DNA from: Pyrocephalus nanus
Lineage: Eukaryota; Chordata; Aves; Passeriformes; Tyrannidae
Length of the DNA stretch: 64,000 nt
Assembly: GCA_038380795.1 (NCBI GenBank)
Contig: CM076264.1
Span: forward strand, 15,701,501 to 15,765,500
Reading direction: 5' to 3'
Shown here: positions 37,673-48,690 of the stretch, in pieces
Layout of the letters: each line of letters begins with the position of its first letter
Numbering within the stretch: the stretch's first letter is position 1
Position numbers and translations under genes: made by a program
Notes under the pieces: generated by a model
Seen by the model: the letters and a program-made list of their open reading frames with translations, nothing else
Database searches by the model: none
Told to the model about the DNA's origin: nothing

Positions 37673-40600
37673 AGAAGCAGCACAAAACACGACCTAGAGA
37701 CAGCAAAGCAGCCACAACAGAAACCTGACTCTCTCTCCTTTGTTACCAGACACCAACTAGAAAAATCTGTCATTGAACTGATGCGTTCCCCTCCAAAGGG
37801 GAATTCTAAGCTATGCTGTGAACACATTTGGAACAGGATGCTAATTAAAAACTATCTAACAAATACTGCATTATTAAGACACGATATATGTAAATGCCTA
37901 GTTCAGCCTTGCTTTTTTTAGCTTTATGTTTGTACAGAGCCTACTAATGTCAGTACAGGATGCCAACGCTTCTGAAAAACACAGAGCATGTCATTCACAG
38001 GCTTTCACAGACACCTGAAACTGCAAATTGGACATAAGAAGCCCTAAAAATCTGGTGAGTTAGATAAGAAAAACTGAACGTTTTCCCATGTGGTCTTAAG
38101 ATTTTGTCCTCAATATTTTGCTGTCCTACACTGTGTTTTAAGCGGCAGTGAAAGAAGTGAGTTGATGCTATGGCCAAAGTACAAATCAGCTCTTCTTCAA
38201 GAGAGGAAAATTGTCTAGACCATTTTCTGAGCATGCCTAATTCAAGACTGCCATTACCACCTCACTTCTTGCATTCCATACCTTTCTCTCCTGACCACAA
38301 GATTTCCCTCAATTCCTACATCTACTATGCAGGGTGATATTTCCACTAACTACAAAGTAATGTCCAAGTGGCATCAACACCTGAGAAAACCCCATCACTT
38401 CAATACTAGGTGTACCCACAGCTACTGAGAACACATTCTAGCAAGATCAAGTCATTAATTCCCATTTTAAGGGAAGAACAAGTGACTCCCATTACTCAAC
38501 AAGTTCTGAACCAGGTAACGTCTATTCAAAGACATCTCAGCCTCATTTAGTCGGCTAAACTTACCAAAATCATCTTTTACTGTTACCAGATCCCAGATCA
38601 GGTATCTTCAAAAGCATGAAGATGGATTTGGACTCAAGGAGACTAAATTCATTCCTCAACCTGGGCACAAGCCTCCCACTGTGAAGGGGGCAGCAAGAAG
38701 TAAGTTTGCACCTAAAGGGCTTTGAGACAGATTTGGAAGCAGTAGAGATATTTTGCTGAATTCCACTCACTCAACAAGAGTAAAACCATGTACTACCACT
38801 AAGACAGCTGACTGTTCGATTTACTATGATTTTTAAAAAGAAAGAAAAACAAAACTACAAGCTTGACCCAGCTAAAGTCACAGACTTACCTTATCATCTA
38901 CACTGTGAGTGGACAGAAGTGACTGAACTAGGATAACTGTAGCCAGAGGTGCACCTACCAGGGAAGTCTGCATATATTAAGAAATCCACAATGTTCAGCA
39001 ATGCTCTAGAAACTACTTGGTTGCTCTCACTTGTCATCAGCATTGGTAACTTTATGCAGAAAATAAAGCCTAGCACTCCCTGAAAACATACAATAACGTA
39101 ATGAAAAAAATGCATCGTTATAAAGATATTTATGGTGCAATTTTACTACTGCAATACATCTAATTCTATCAGCACTAACTTTGTGGGTTTTCTACAAGAT
39201 GGTACATGCAAAATGAGCCTGTGACCATAGATGAGAAAAGGGGAATTTATACTTCATAGAATCCATTGCACTAGCATTCCAGAAGCACCCATACCAAATT
39301 AGAAACCTGTTGTATCAGCAGGAAAGTAAACTGTAAGAATTTTTAACAGTTACACTGACTTTTGTTTGTGGTTTTAGTAAAGTCTGGCAGAAGTGAAAGA
39401 GGTGACAAATGAAATTTACAAAGTAATTTTAGTCTGTGCTCCTCAGATCTGATTATTTTTTCCTCCAAAGGTGATAAAAACTAATATTTCTTTCGCTTGC
39501 ACTAGGGAACTCTCGGTGAGGACCTCATAATCCATGAGCAGAATCAGAAGCAACAGCACGTTCTCCTCACCAAAGAGACAGAACATTTAAAAAGCAGGTC
39601 TTTGCAACACGGACTGAGGGGAAAAAAATTGAACTAAATCAAATAACTATCTATACTATACTCAATAAAACAATTAGAAGCACTAAAGCTTTTTAAAACA
39701 AAATTGGCTTAGATCAAGGCACAGCACTTTTTTAGAGAAGAGCAGAATATGCACTAGTCGACTTGAGACCCAAGTAAATTCTGGCATGAAGTCCCCAAAC
39801 TGAATTATACCAACACCACAGAGAAGGACAACAGTTGCTCAGTCATCTGCTTGAAGTGTAGCAGAATTTTTCCAGAACATCCCCTTTCCCTCTGCAAGCC
39901 CAATAATGCAGCACAGTTAACCCTGCACATACAGCACTCATCATGCACTAAACACCCGCCAGTGGGAGAAAGACAAGGATATCCAGTGGTCTAAGTTTTA
40001 TATATAAATAGGAAACTTGCAATAACTTGGACAAGACAACACTGACATATGATACAACATAAGCCCGTTTAGAGCAAAGTAGATGAGAAGTTCCACTGAG
40101 AATTTCAACCTTGAAAAGACTTTGCAGGTCCTTTTTCATTTCCAATGCAGGTTGTGTAGCCTTCAGAACAGAATTTATACTCTACACCTGAGAACTTCAG
40201 ATCCTAGAAATCTAACTTTTGCTAATTGCTGAATTATTTCTACTACTCCATCTAGAAGTTTTTTCTTTAATAGCAAGTCAAGTTGTCTTTCTGTTCTCCT
40301 ATGAAAACCACGTAGTAATTTTAAGTCAGTAACATCCCACTGTAAGTAATTTATTTTTCCATTCTATCATCTTCCCTTACGAGTAGGTTTATTTTATTTT
40401 AATAAACAAAGGGGGGAGGGGCAAATACGAGGTCATGCACAGAAATTCACCTGATTTCTATACAAAGGAATTTTGAGGAGTTATTGCTGCCCAAATCAAT
40501 TAAAAACAAGTCCACAATGCATGAGGAATATATGTCCATAATATAGCTCATTCTGTCAAAAAAAGCAACAGAATAGATTAATAGTGGAACAAGAATGTGC

Positions 40601-43600
40601 TTTCAAAGTTTTTCACAGAATAACCATCCTCTTTAAATTCTCTATTTCCCTCTTCAATTTTCAGAGGTGCTGAAATACACAAAGCCACATTTAACATGGG
40701 CTGGAAAACTACGTTCATCAAAAATACTGACCAAAACAAAGCAGATCAATTTGAATATTTCTAAGAATAGAATTTCCAAAGACAGTAAAATGAGACCACT
40801 TTGATGCATGCTGGAAGTGAGCTCCCTAAGCACTCTGTTACACTGCTGGACAGAGAAAATGTTGTCGGTGGTTCCCAGCTCCAAGATCCAACACTGCTGA
40901 ACTAAACAAGGTATTTGCTTGGGCAATCAGGACTACAGAAGCTTAAATTTCTTCAATAAGCAGCAGGTCAATTACTGTGCACTTTAGATTTCTGACCTTC
41001 TGAGTCTTCCACATATAGAGAATGACCATCTCTTAAATACTTCAAGAGAAACATCAAGACAGCACTTTGTGCTTCCCTCCATGTGCTACAGCAAGCTTGA
41101 AGGGCATTACTAAGAGCAACATGCTTTCTCAAGAAATTAAAATTAGGCCAGCTAACACCCCTTTTTAAAAAATAAACCCTTCATATTTAAGGGTGGTTAT
41201 GCTATAAAGAATATGTAAAACAACCTTTCGACAAAGATTTGCCCAGCCCTGCCTGCACTGTGGTGTAAAGACATCTCACTTGTCACTTTAGTAATCAAAA
41301 AATCCCCCAAATACTGTATCTCTGCTCTTCTCAAAGTACAAGAAGCAGGGCAGCTGATTTCTGCTCACATCCCTGAGGTGGTGCAGTTATGAGTCACGAA
41401 ACAATGAAACCCAACAGGAGGGGATACCTTGGGCTGAACCCCATTAGTAACAACAGATCACAGCACAATTCCAGTTGAACCTGCACACACATGAGCAAAC
41501 CTGCTCTGAAAGCTATTGGGAAACAAACTACTGGAAAAGCCATAGCTAGAGAATCACTTCTTCATATAAAAGTTACATATTTTCTGTACACACAGAGAGA
41601 AAAATAAGTACACCACTGCTAACCAATACTTCACATGCCTTAAATTCTGATCAGTGTGATTTCAGTGGTATTAACTAACAAAATGGTCACAGCTAACAGC
41701 TGAACAGAGAGAGAACTCAGTGACAGATAAAGGAGTATTGCTCTTTAGGGAGACCTCATATCCTGAAAAGCTACATTAAAAAGTCAGTTTAACAGTCTTT
41801 ACCAAAAAAAAAAAAAACCTACCAAGCTATTGGTTGTTTCATGGTACCTATCAACTGATAAAACAACATGAGGCACGAGCTTGACCTTTAGCTTCCCACA
41901 CTGCAGGCAGGTGTGCTGAAATGGTTGAGGAACCTTCTCAGAGAGGTCAGGGATGTTGTTTCACTTGGAGAAAAAGTGAGAACGCACTTTCAAAAGCTTC
42001 CAGGGCCAGAAACTCTCCCTTATCTATTTAGAAAATGAATATCCGGGAAAATGCATTCCATAGGTCAATTCTCCAGACCTCTTCAACCTAAAATTAAGGA
42101 TTCTCTGAATCAAGCTTAATTTTTTTGCTCTTCTCTTCTTCAAAATGGAGCAGAACAGGAATCCCAGGAATAAAGGAGCTTTTACATTTTTTATTATTCT
42201 GCTGAACCTCTTTCCTCTGATGCCATAAAATACACCTCCAGTACACCCCTCAAAAGACCACACTAGAAACAAGGTAATGCTCATGAACAATTTCCCCTCA
42301 CACAAGTGTCCTAAATCATAAACTATTCACCAGAATTCCTTCTGAACTTCATGTCCTTATATCTGAGCACTAGCTTTTGTCCAGGACAATAGCCAAGTGG
42401 ACTCCAAGTAACTTAAATCACTTCCTCATACTTGAAGCATCCATGAAACCTCTGATATGCATTTTATTTTTGTCACTACTTCAATTCCTCTGTACTGAGA
42501 CTTCCATCCAAACAATTCAGAGCATGACTCTGTACAAAAATATTCAAAAAATAAACATTCACCGTAACCCAAGAAGATAACACCAAAAAACATTAAACAG
42601 ACACAGCACACAAATATTTAGCGACCATGAAAATTTGCATGTAGCAAAGAATGCTACTAACAAAATAACTGAAATGCAAAAAGCATTTAAAAAACCCAGT
42701 ATGACTTTTGCCTCAACTTTCCTTGTTACTGAGCTTTATACTATTACACGTTCTCACTTCCTGGTTTGTCAGAAACCACATTGTTTCAAAGTCAAAGCTG
42801 CTCACTTAAAGGAAGGAGGAGCGGTGATAGGTATTTTTAGAGAGGCATTAAGACCTCTGATAATAGCAGAGTATCTTCATAAACTTAAAGACAGGTTTTC
42901 TCCTAATGACTGGTCTCCTGCATCAAAGAAACATTATTAACTAACCTAATTGCTTTAAACTGCAACTTAAAGCAATTGACCCAAGAAATTCAACATATAT
43001 TATGTCTGCAGCTTCAGCAGGAAAAGTTGTATCCCCAATTTTTAGTGAGATCTGCTAGGAAGTATTAAACACATCCACGTGGTATTCAAAAAACAGCAGC
43101 TGACTGATTCCCTAATTCATTAATAAAAAAAGGACACTGAAACCACTTTCTACTCTTCCCAACAAGCAAACTATGTAACGAATTTGAATGAACTGCTCCC
43201 TGAAACCCTCATTCCCTGCACATGGAAGCTCTGCCTACTTCCAAAGTAAATGAGAAGCACAGAGAAGTAAAGAGGGGCATAAATATCTTCGTGGGAAAAT
43301 CTGTTTTGACTTTAAACAACAATATGTATGTTTTGATGACAGTTTGAGTTACTAAATTAACATTTAACTTTCTTGTTGAGCATGCCTGTTAAATGTTTAA
43401 ACATAAAAATACGCTTCCCAGCTCTAAATAGAGCAACAATTTCTCTGAGGCTAACTAAGGAGGATGCTGTTTAAGTTGTTTCAAGTTTAAGTATGCGTGT
43501 TTAGAAACTCACATCCTTTCTCTTTTTTTCAGCTTTTGTGATAAGTAAAAACAACTTAGTTGAAATCCAGTATGGCAAAAGTGTAAACATGTAAACAATT

Positions 43601-43640
43601 GCTAACAGAAAGATAACATCAAAAAACTGTGGGATTCTTT
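37673..43640. other. Unannotated intronic DNA upstream of the LRBA donor
   Basis: AT-rich intron with no element or gene recognised. It contains one small open segment with consensus-like splice sites at 38890-38967 (minus), described as a finding. Confidence 0.5.
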
Positions 43641-43686
43641 TGCATGCCCGTGCTGTTCTTTTCCCTCATTCAGGCAATCAACTTAC

Positions 43687-43905
43687 CAGATTAAACACAG
43701 TGTCGACTATGTCTCTGTTGGACACTTCACCAACTTCCACCAGTCCTGTCAGCACAGCAAATTTCATCTTGATACCTCGGATGGGGACTCCTGGATTCAA
43801 AGGCTGCAGCACACTTCCCCCTTCAGCAGCATTTCCTTCTTTTCCCGCTCCTCCTCCTCCATCATCACCTGTTGGCTGAACAACTTGTTTGTCCTCGCTC
43901 GCCAT
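43687..43905 (-). CDS. LRBA: LRBA first coding exon (N-terminal 73 residues; rest of CDS outside window)
   Basis: LRBA is a very large (about 2,850 residues) BEACH/WD40 scaffold of endosomal and lysosomal vesicle traffic, known for protecting CTLA-4 from lysosomal degradation. The frame opens with MASEDKQ, runs through an acidic, Gly-rich low-complexity stretch (GDDGGGG at residues 13-19), then enters the segment shared by LRBA and its paralogue neurobeachin: PIRGIKMKFAVLTGLVEVGE at residues 41-60, then VSNRDIVDTVFNL at 61-73. The remembered mammalian LRBA N-terminus matches it much better than neurobeachin, which has a different leader. The ATG has a strong context (G at -3 and +4). The exon ends CTG|GTAAGT (donor in 43681-43686), phase 0, where known family members continue with LVGG. 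Residue 68 is Asp where I recall Glu, a conservative change. No frameshift or stop is present. The identification rests on remembered protein sequence, not a search. Confidence 0.95.
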
Positions 43906-43943
43906 GGCCAGTTCACCGCAGGTTACGGCTTCCAGCGCCAGCT
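43906..43943 (-). other. LRBA: LRBA 5'UTR part of exon 2 and its splice acceptor
   Basis: Reading toward the ATG on the minus strand, a pyrimidine tract CTCCTTCTTCCCAG ends at 43944, giving an acceptor that leaves 38 nt of 5'UTR before the start codon. An alternative acceptor (CGGCGGCACAG) lies 18 nt further upstream with a poorer tract. The exon boundary is inferred from these signals alone. Confidence 0.6.
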
Positions 43944-44322
43944 CTGGGAAGAAGGAGCGCCCTGTGCCGCCGGGAAGGTGAGCGGCGGGCCCACTCCTTC
44001 CTTCCCTTCAGCCCCGGCTCCCCGGGGAAAGCGGCGTCCGGCGGGGGAGGGTGTCAGGCAGGGAGGACGCGCCCTCGGAATCCCGGCTCTCTCCTCAGCA
44101 GGAGGCGTCTGTCACAGCGCTCTGCCCCCGGGCAGGTACTTAGAGCCCTGAAGGACAACGCGAGGGGTGTTTCAGTCCGCGGAGCTGCCCCACAGCCCGC
44201 GGGTCCTGGCCCCTGCCCCGCTCCCCGCGGGGCCGCCCCGGGAGCGCTCACGCCTCTCCCCGCGGAAGTGCTCCGGGACGCGCCGCGCTCCGAGCCGGGC
44301 GCGAGGGGTTTAATCTCTCTCT

Positions 44323-44377
<55 letters not shown>

Positions 44378-44519
44378 TATTACAGTTGTTAGTATTATTA
44401 TTATCTTTTTCTTACAGGGAATCCGCTCCCCCTGCCCGCCGCGCCTCCACCCTCTCCCCCGCCCGGCTCCTGCCCCGGCACCGCCGCAGGTGCAGCGCCC
44501 CAGCCAAGTTCGCACTCAC
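43944..44519 (-). other. LRBA: LRBA intron 1 (inferred, 576 bp, contains a 50-T tract)
   Basis: The inferred donor is GTGAGT (plus-strand 44514-44519) and the inferred acceptor ends at 43944. The intron is CpG-rich except for an insert-like AT block at 44311-44416: a CT-repeat lead-in, 50 consecutive T on the plus strand (44326-44375), then an ATT-rich stretch. On the transcribed minus strand this is a 50-A tract. The long frames crossing it on either strand (for example 43872-44621 plus) are artefacts of GC-rich composition plus the homopolymer. Confidence 0.55.
44326..44375 (+). repeat. Poly(T) homopolymer, 50 nt, inside LRBA intron 1
   Basis: Fifty uninterrupted T preceded by a CTCTCTCTCTC run. 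The length is likely to vary between individuals and assemblies. Confidence 0.95.
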
Positions 44520-44790
44520 CGCGGGCTGCGCAGGGGGCGCGGAGCTGCCCCGACGCGCCGCTCCGGGGCCGGGAGGCGGCTGCGCTGCCGCGCTGCCCGC
44601 TGCGCGGCTGAGCTGAGCTGAGCTGCACCGTCCGCCCCTCCGCCCGCCGACAGGCGCCCGAAGTTCCAGCCGCCTCCGCCGCTGCTGCCGCCGCCACCTC
44701 ACACGGCGGTGCCGACCAGCCCCATCTCCTTCCTGCCGGCGCTGCCGCTCGCTGCCGCCATGACAGCGCGGAGCCCCCGGAGCGCCTGCG
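44520..44790 (-). other. LRBA: Probable LRBA non-coding exon 1 (5'UTR); 5' end approximate
   Basis: A GC-rich stretch ends on the minus strand at CCGCG|GTGAGTGCG, a good donor at 44520/44519. It carries a GGC/GCA-rich run and three tandem AGCTC units (about 44608-44625), typical of a housekeeping-type 5'UTR. Between 44698 and the donor I find no ATG. Further upstream, an ATG at 44761 opens a 20-codon frame (MAAASGSAGR...) that stops at 44699, so it would be an upstream ORF if transcription starts beyond 44761. The transcription start is not visible from sequence; about 44760-44800 is an estimate from the GC boxes just beyond. Confidence 0.5.
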
Positions 44791-45028
44791 CGGGCCTGGC
44801 GCGGGCGGGGCCGGCGCGTGGGGCGGGAGCGGCGGGCTGCGCGAGCGCAGGTGGGACAGGTGAGCGCAGGTGCCACAGGTGAGGGGGGAGGGAGGACGGA
44901 AAGGAAGCGCTCTGGCCTTTCCTGCCCTGCGCCTCCGAGAGCGTCCTGGCGGGCAAGCTGCTCACCCCGCGGGAATGAGGCGGCACCTGCGTGCGCCCGG
45001 CCGGTGCCGCGGACTTTAGTGCACTGTT

Positions 45029-45562
45029 CACAGAATCGCAGAATAGTTAGGGTCGGAAGGGACCCCCGCAGATTATCCAGTCCAACCCCACTGCCGGGGC
45101 AGGCTCACCTGCAGCAGGTGATGCCGGGAATGTGTCCAGGTGGGTTTGGAATGTCTCCGGAGAGGGAGACTCCACGATCTCTCAGGGCAGCCTGTTCCAG
45201 TGCTCGGCCACCCTCAAAGCAAAGACATTCTTCGTCATGCTGAGGTGGTACTTCTTGTGTTTTACTTTATGGCCATTGCTCCTCGTCCTGTCGGTGGGCA
45301 CCATTGAAAGGCTCTGGCGCCATCCTCTTGGCACCCGCCTTTGAGATATTTATATGTAATAATGAGATCCCCTCTCAGTCTTCTCTTCTTTAGAGTAAAG
45401 AAGACCCAGCTCCCTCTGACCCTCCTCGTAAGACATGTTCCAGACCCCTCATCACCTCTATGGCCTCTGTTGGAGCCCTTCCAGTAGCTCCTTGTCTTTC
45501 TTGTTCTGAGGAGCCCAGAACTGGACACAGCACTCCAGATGTGCCCCTCACGAGGGCCAAGT
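45029..45562 (-). mobile_element. CR1 3' fragment (about 530 bp) inserted beside the LRBA CpG island
   Basis: Minus orientation. The tail is at 45029 (CACAGAATCGCAGAATAG), then GGGTCGGAAGGGACC, ATCCAGTCCAACCCC, CAGGGCAGCCTGTTCCAGTG, CCTCAAAGCAAAGACATTC and the ORF2 C-terminal region to GGACACAGCACTCCAGATG. It retains more CpG sites than other copies, which fits residence in an unmethylated promoter region or a young age. Confidence 0.95.
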
Positions 45563-45593
45563 TCTGTAACTGCTTGAAGTCTGCCGCTCCTAA

Positions 45594-45596
<3 letters not shown>

Positions 45597-45637
<41 letters not shown>
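45597..45637 (+). repeat. Poly(T) homopolymer, 41 nt
   Basis: Forty-one uninterrupted T just beyond the 5' end (minus-strand sense) of the adjacent CR1. CR1 elements do not carry poly(A) tails, so it is probably unrelated to that insertion. Confidence 0.95.
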
Positions 45638-45693
45638 CCTCCCCAGAGAGGGGTGGGTTTGGAGTGGGGTATTTTTCGTTCTTTTATTATTTC

Positions 45694-45718
45694 ATTTATT
45701 TATTTATTTATTTATTTG
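45694..45718 (+). repeat. (TTTA)n microsatellite
   Basis: About six perfect TTTA/ATTT units. Confidence 0.9.
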
Positions 45719-45719
45719 A

Positions 45720-46280
45720 AAATAAGCCATACGGGAACAGCGGGTCCCAGCTGCGTTCGCAGCTCTAACCCCGAGGAAAACCAAGGGGGGACAGGGAGCG
45801 CCCGTGCTGGGGTGGGGGGGAGAGGAGCTTTTCCAGCTCCAGCTCCTGCCGCCGCAGCGGTCCCGGGGAGGCGGATGAGCCGCTTCCCCACCCAAACCTC
45901 CAGCATGGGCGGGCGGCCGTCCTTCCTCCTCCTCCGGGCGCTGCTCCCTGGGGAGCGCAGGGGGCGCGAATATGGGTCAAGCGAGACGCCGCCCAAACGT
46001 GACGAGCTGAGGTAAAAGGGGTGCAGCAGGAGGGAAGGAAAACTCGCCCTCTTCCCTCAGGTTAAAATCCTGTGAGAGAGAGGTGTGCCGGTTGTTTCGG
46101 TTTCCCAGAGCCGGTGTCACACCCGCTGCCACCGAAGGGGCGGCAGTGCCAAAAGCCGAGGCTTTTGGCACCCGAAGCCCCCGCCTAGCCCCGGGGTGGG
46201 CGGTGTAACCTCCACGTACAACCGCGGGTCCTGCTCCTGCCTGTTCTGTAGCACGAGAAGTGGTGCCCTCTCTGTTCTTC
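45720..46280. promoter_or_regulatory. Second CpG-rich block upstream of LRBA
   Basis: CpG-dense DNA resumes after the CR1, poly(T) and (TTTA)n and continues to about 46.28 kb. It contains G-rich runs (GGGGTGGGGGGGAGAGG at about 45810) and, on the plus strand, an ATG at 45905 with A at -3 and G at +4, which opens 36 codons to a TAA that overlaps a possible donor (CTGAG|GTAAAA at about 46011). It may be the outer half of the LRBA island separated by insertions, or a separate promoter. No known protein is recognised. Confidence 0.5.
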
Positions 46281-48529
46281 CTCACAGGGTGACCTGAGCT
46301 ATAAATCCCATCCCATCTCGGACGCGAGGAGGCTTTTGTTTGACCTTTCAAAGAATCTATTTGATATTAACCCGACTATCTGTTAATAAAGAAGGAGGAG
46401 GGTCTGTTCCTCCGAACTCTTCATTCAAGGAGTCTTCAGCTCTGCATCTTTAAGGAGACTGCTTGTGTTAATGGGGATTAGACACGCTTATAAAGACTGG
46501 GGGTCTTGTACCGGCTGTTTAACACGCAGACAAGTGCTTGAGTTTTGTTAACACGGTATCACAGCCAACATGGCAGCAGCAGAGATTTCCAAAGGAAGGA
46601 TCATCTTAGGGATGTGAGCATAACTTGCAGATACACAAACAGATATCAATAACAAATATATAAGTATGCATACATTTTAAAGCTTCACATCTTCTGTCAT
46701 ATGCAAAGTTGTCATTTATTCTATGGAGGGAAAGGGAATGAATCTTTAAATGGGTAAAAATTTCTTCATTTTGAAATCTGGCACTAAAGAAATTTGAAAA
46801 AGTATGATGGGTGTTTTGTCTGGGAAATAAAAATTGCACCTTATTCTTCATACTATGCCATGTTTGGGACAGAATTTTTTTATATGTATACCTCCCTGTT
46901 TACACCAAAAAAGTACAAACAAACTCAAACCACAGTTTTTCTAGAAAAATGCTTTTCTGAAGTGATGTGCAATGCTCCTGACAAGCATGCTAAATATGAT
47001 TGTAATATTTAATATAAACTATTATACTAACTGGATTTATTATTAAATAAAATTTTAACTTGCCTGTGGCCTGATTTGGGAATGCCATACTTTGTGTGTG
47101 TTGGTATCAAATTTCCCATGGTTTTTGGCCAAAAAAATTAAAGACGCTCCACAACACTTTCTGTTTCAGTGCTTGTTCCATTCCCTTCCTACATAGTTTT
47201 CTCACATTGTTACTTTTATCTATAGAGTGTGTGTCAAGACTAGAATATTTCATAGCTGCTCTTCTGTTTGAATTTCCAAGTCCTAAAAGAGGACTAAGCT
47301 CCTTTTTTCCCTGTCTTTCCTCATTTCCCTTAGTTACATACATACCTAAGTTATGTTAGTTACACACATACATACATATATATATATTAGTAGGAAGAGA
47401 TGCTGATATCTAATTTGAGCTGCAAACATCTGCAGTTTCTTCCTCAGAAATGTTTAAAACTGTAATGCTGACACATTCAGCCTCTGCAAAGCTACAGTGA
47501 GCTTGTGTGGTTATACACATGCTGTGTAATCTTGAAATTTTAATCTTTAGAGTATGCTGCTGCCAGCATTTCTGAGGCATGTTTTGGATTCCTCACATCT
47601 ACTGCTTGAGCTTCCTTGTCTTTCTGAGTCACCTGTAGTTTCCTAAACTATTGTCTTCCCTCTTATAAGGAAAATACAATTATTTGAGCCTTTATACTGT
47701 CTAAGTACACATTTTTCACACACCAGTTTTACCTGCCTGCATTTAAGTATTCCCTGGTTGGCCTTTATCTTTAAGCTTTCCATCAAGGTATCTGCCACCA
47801 GGCAACAGCAGAAGTGAAAGTTTGGAATTCTTTACGTACCTAGTGACTGGGAGTATGAGTTCTATTTGTGGCCCCTCCTGTTATCTGAATAGAATGCAAC
47901 ATTTGTTCTTAATATTTTCTTTTTTTTTTTTTTTTTTGCTTTTTTCTTTGTTTTAACATCACACTGTAAAGAAAATAAATAAAATAATATTAATTGCAAA
48001 AATCCAGCTTAATGGATTTCAGATGTTTTCATCTAAACTGCATAGTCCAATAGCCAGCAAATCCAGTTTGCCAGTACAGACAGTATTGTCATGCTGAATC
48101 CTGTTAGATCTTCCTGTATTTCATTACAGAAAAATAAATACTTCCTGACTGATCTTGGTTGTTAAAGGCAGTGAGATATGTGCATTAGTCAAGGCAGGTA
48201 AAGTTCAGCAGACTGCCAGTTTAGGGTTCCAAAAACAATTGTTTTAATTTGATTTTTTCATTAGATATAAGTTATTTAAACTACAGCTGAGAATTGGGAA
48301 TTAACCCTGCCTTAATCCTTTGTTCTAAGCTTCCCTAGTGTGGGTTACAAGTCTAATGCTGGTTCTGTCTCCCACAAAAAAGTGGAAATGTTGAGATAAG
48401 GGAATAAAAAAATGTTTTCTCTAAACCTTAAAACTCAAAAGCATGGATTAAAAATGAACTTAACCCCCAGATTGGCAATGAACCCCATAATATTTTATGG
48501 AAAGTACTAATAAACTCTCTAAAGTACAA
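46281..48529. other. Unannotated DNA upstream of LRBA
   Basis: AT-rich. It holds a short CATA/TA microsatellite (47363-47388) and T18 (47920-47937). No gene seen. Confidence 0.5.
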
Positions 48530-48690
48530 GGAACACGAGGACATACTGGAGCAGGTCTTGTGGCAGGCCACAGACATGGTGAAGAGACTCAAGCATGTCA
48601 TGTAGGAGGAAAGGCTGAGAGAGCTGAAGGGAGAGAAGTCTTGGGGGTATCTTTTCAATGTGCATTAATAGCTAGTGTGGGAGTGAAGTA
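48530..48690 (+). mobile_element. CR1 ORF2 C-terminal fragment (about 160 bp)
   Basis: Plus orientation: GGAGGAAAGGCTGAGAGAGC then TGAAGGGAGAGAAGTC matches the 'RLREL...[10 protein letters not shown]' coding segment of CR1. It is truncated on both sides. Confidence 0.75.

Larger units (their letters stand above)
1..43686 (-). other. LRBA: LRBA intron following the first coding exon (extends beyond the left edge)
   Basis: From the donor at 43681-43686 leftwards the DNA is AT-rich and non-coding apart from transposon-derived frames. I looked for the next LRBA segment, whose family members read LVGG..DLEMNFIIQ, by inspecting the longer minus-strand frames and the expected codons, and found nothing. 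This was a manual scan and could miss a short exon. The intron would then be at least 43.7 kb, which is plausible because LRBA spans hundreds of kilobases in vertebrates. Confidence 0.75.
43870..45010. promoter_or_regulatory. LRBA: CpG-island promoter of LRBA, possibly bidirectional
   Basis: CpG dinucleotides are dense through 43.89-44.31 and 44.41-45.01 kb, in sharp contrast with the AT-rich flanks. The presumed core (44760-44850) has GC boxes (GGGCGGGGCC at about 44804, GGGGCGGGAGC at about 44819) and an NRF1-like GCGCCTGCGC at 44782-44791. No TATA box stands at a sensible distance. CpG-island promoters without TATA often fire in both directions. The plus strand has an ATG in a GCCGCCATGA context at 44760 followed by GTGAGC at 44860. 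CpG content was judged by eye, not computed. Confidence 0.75.

Noticed and set aside
43872..44621. 249-codon plus-strand frame across the LRBA CpG island
   Set aside because: It is antisense to the LRBA coding exon, lies in GC-rich DNA where stops are rare, and contains a poly-Phe run from the T50 tract. No protein family signature.
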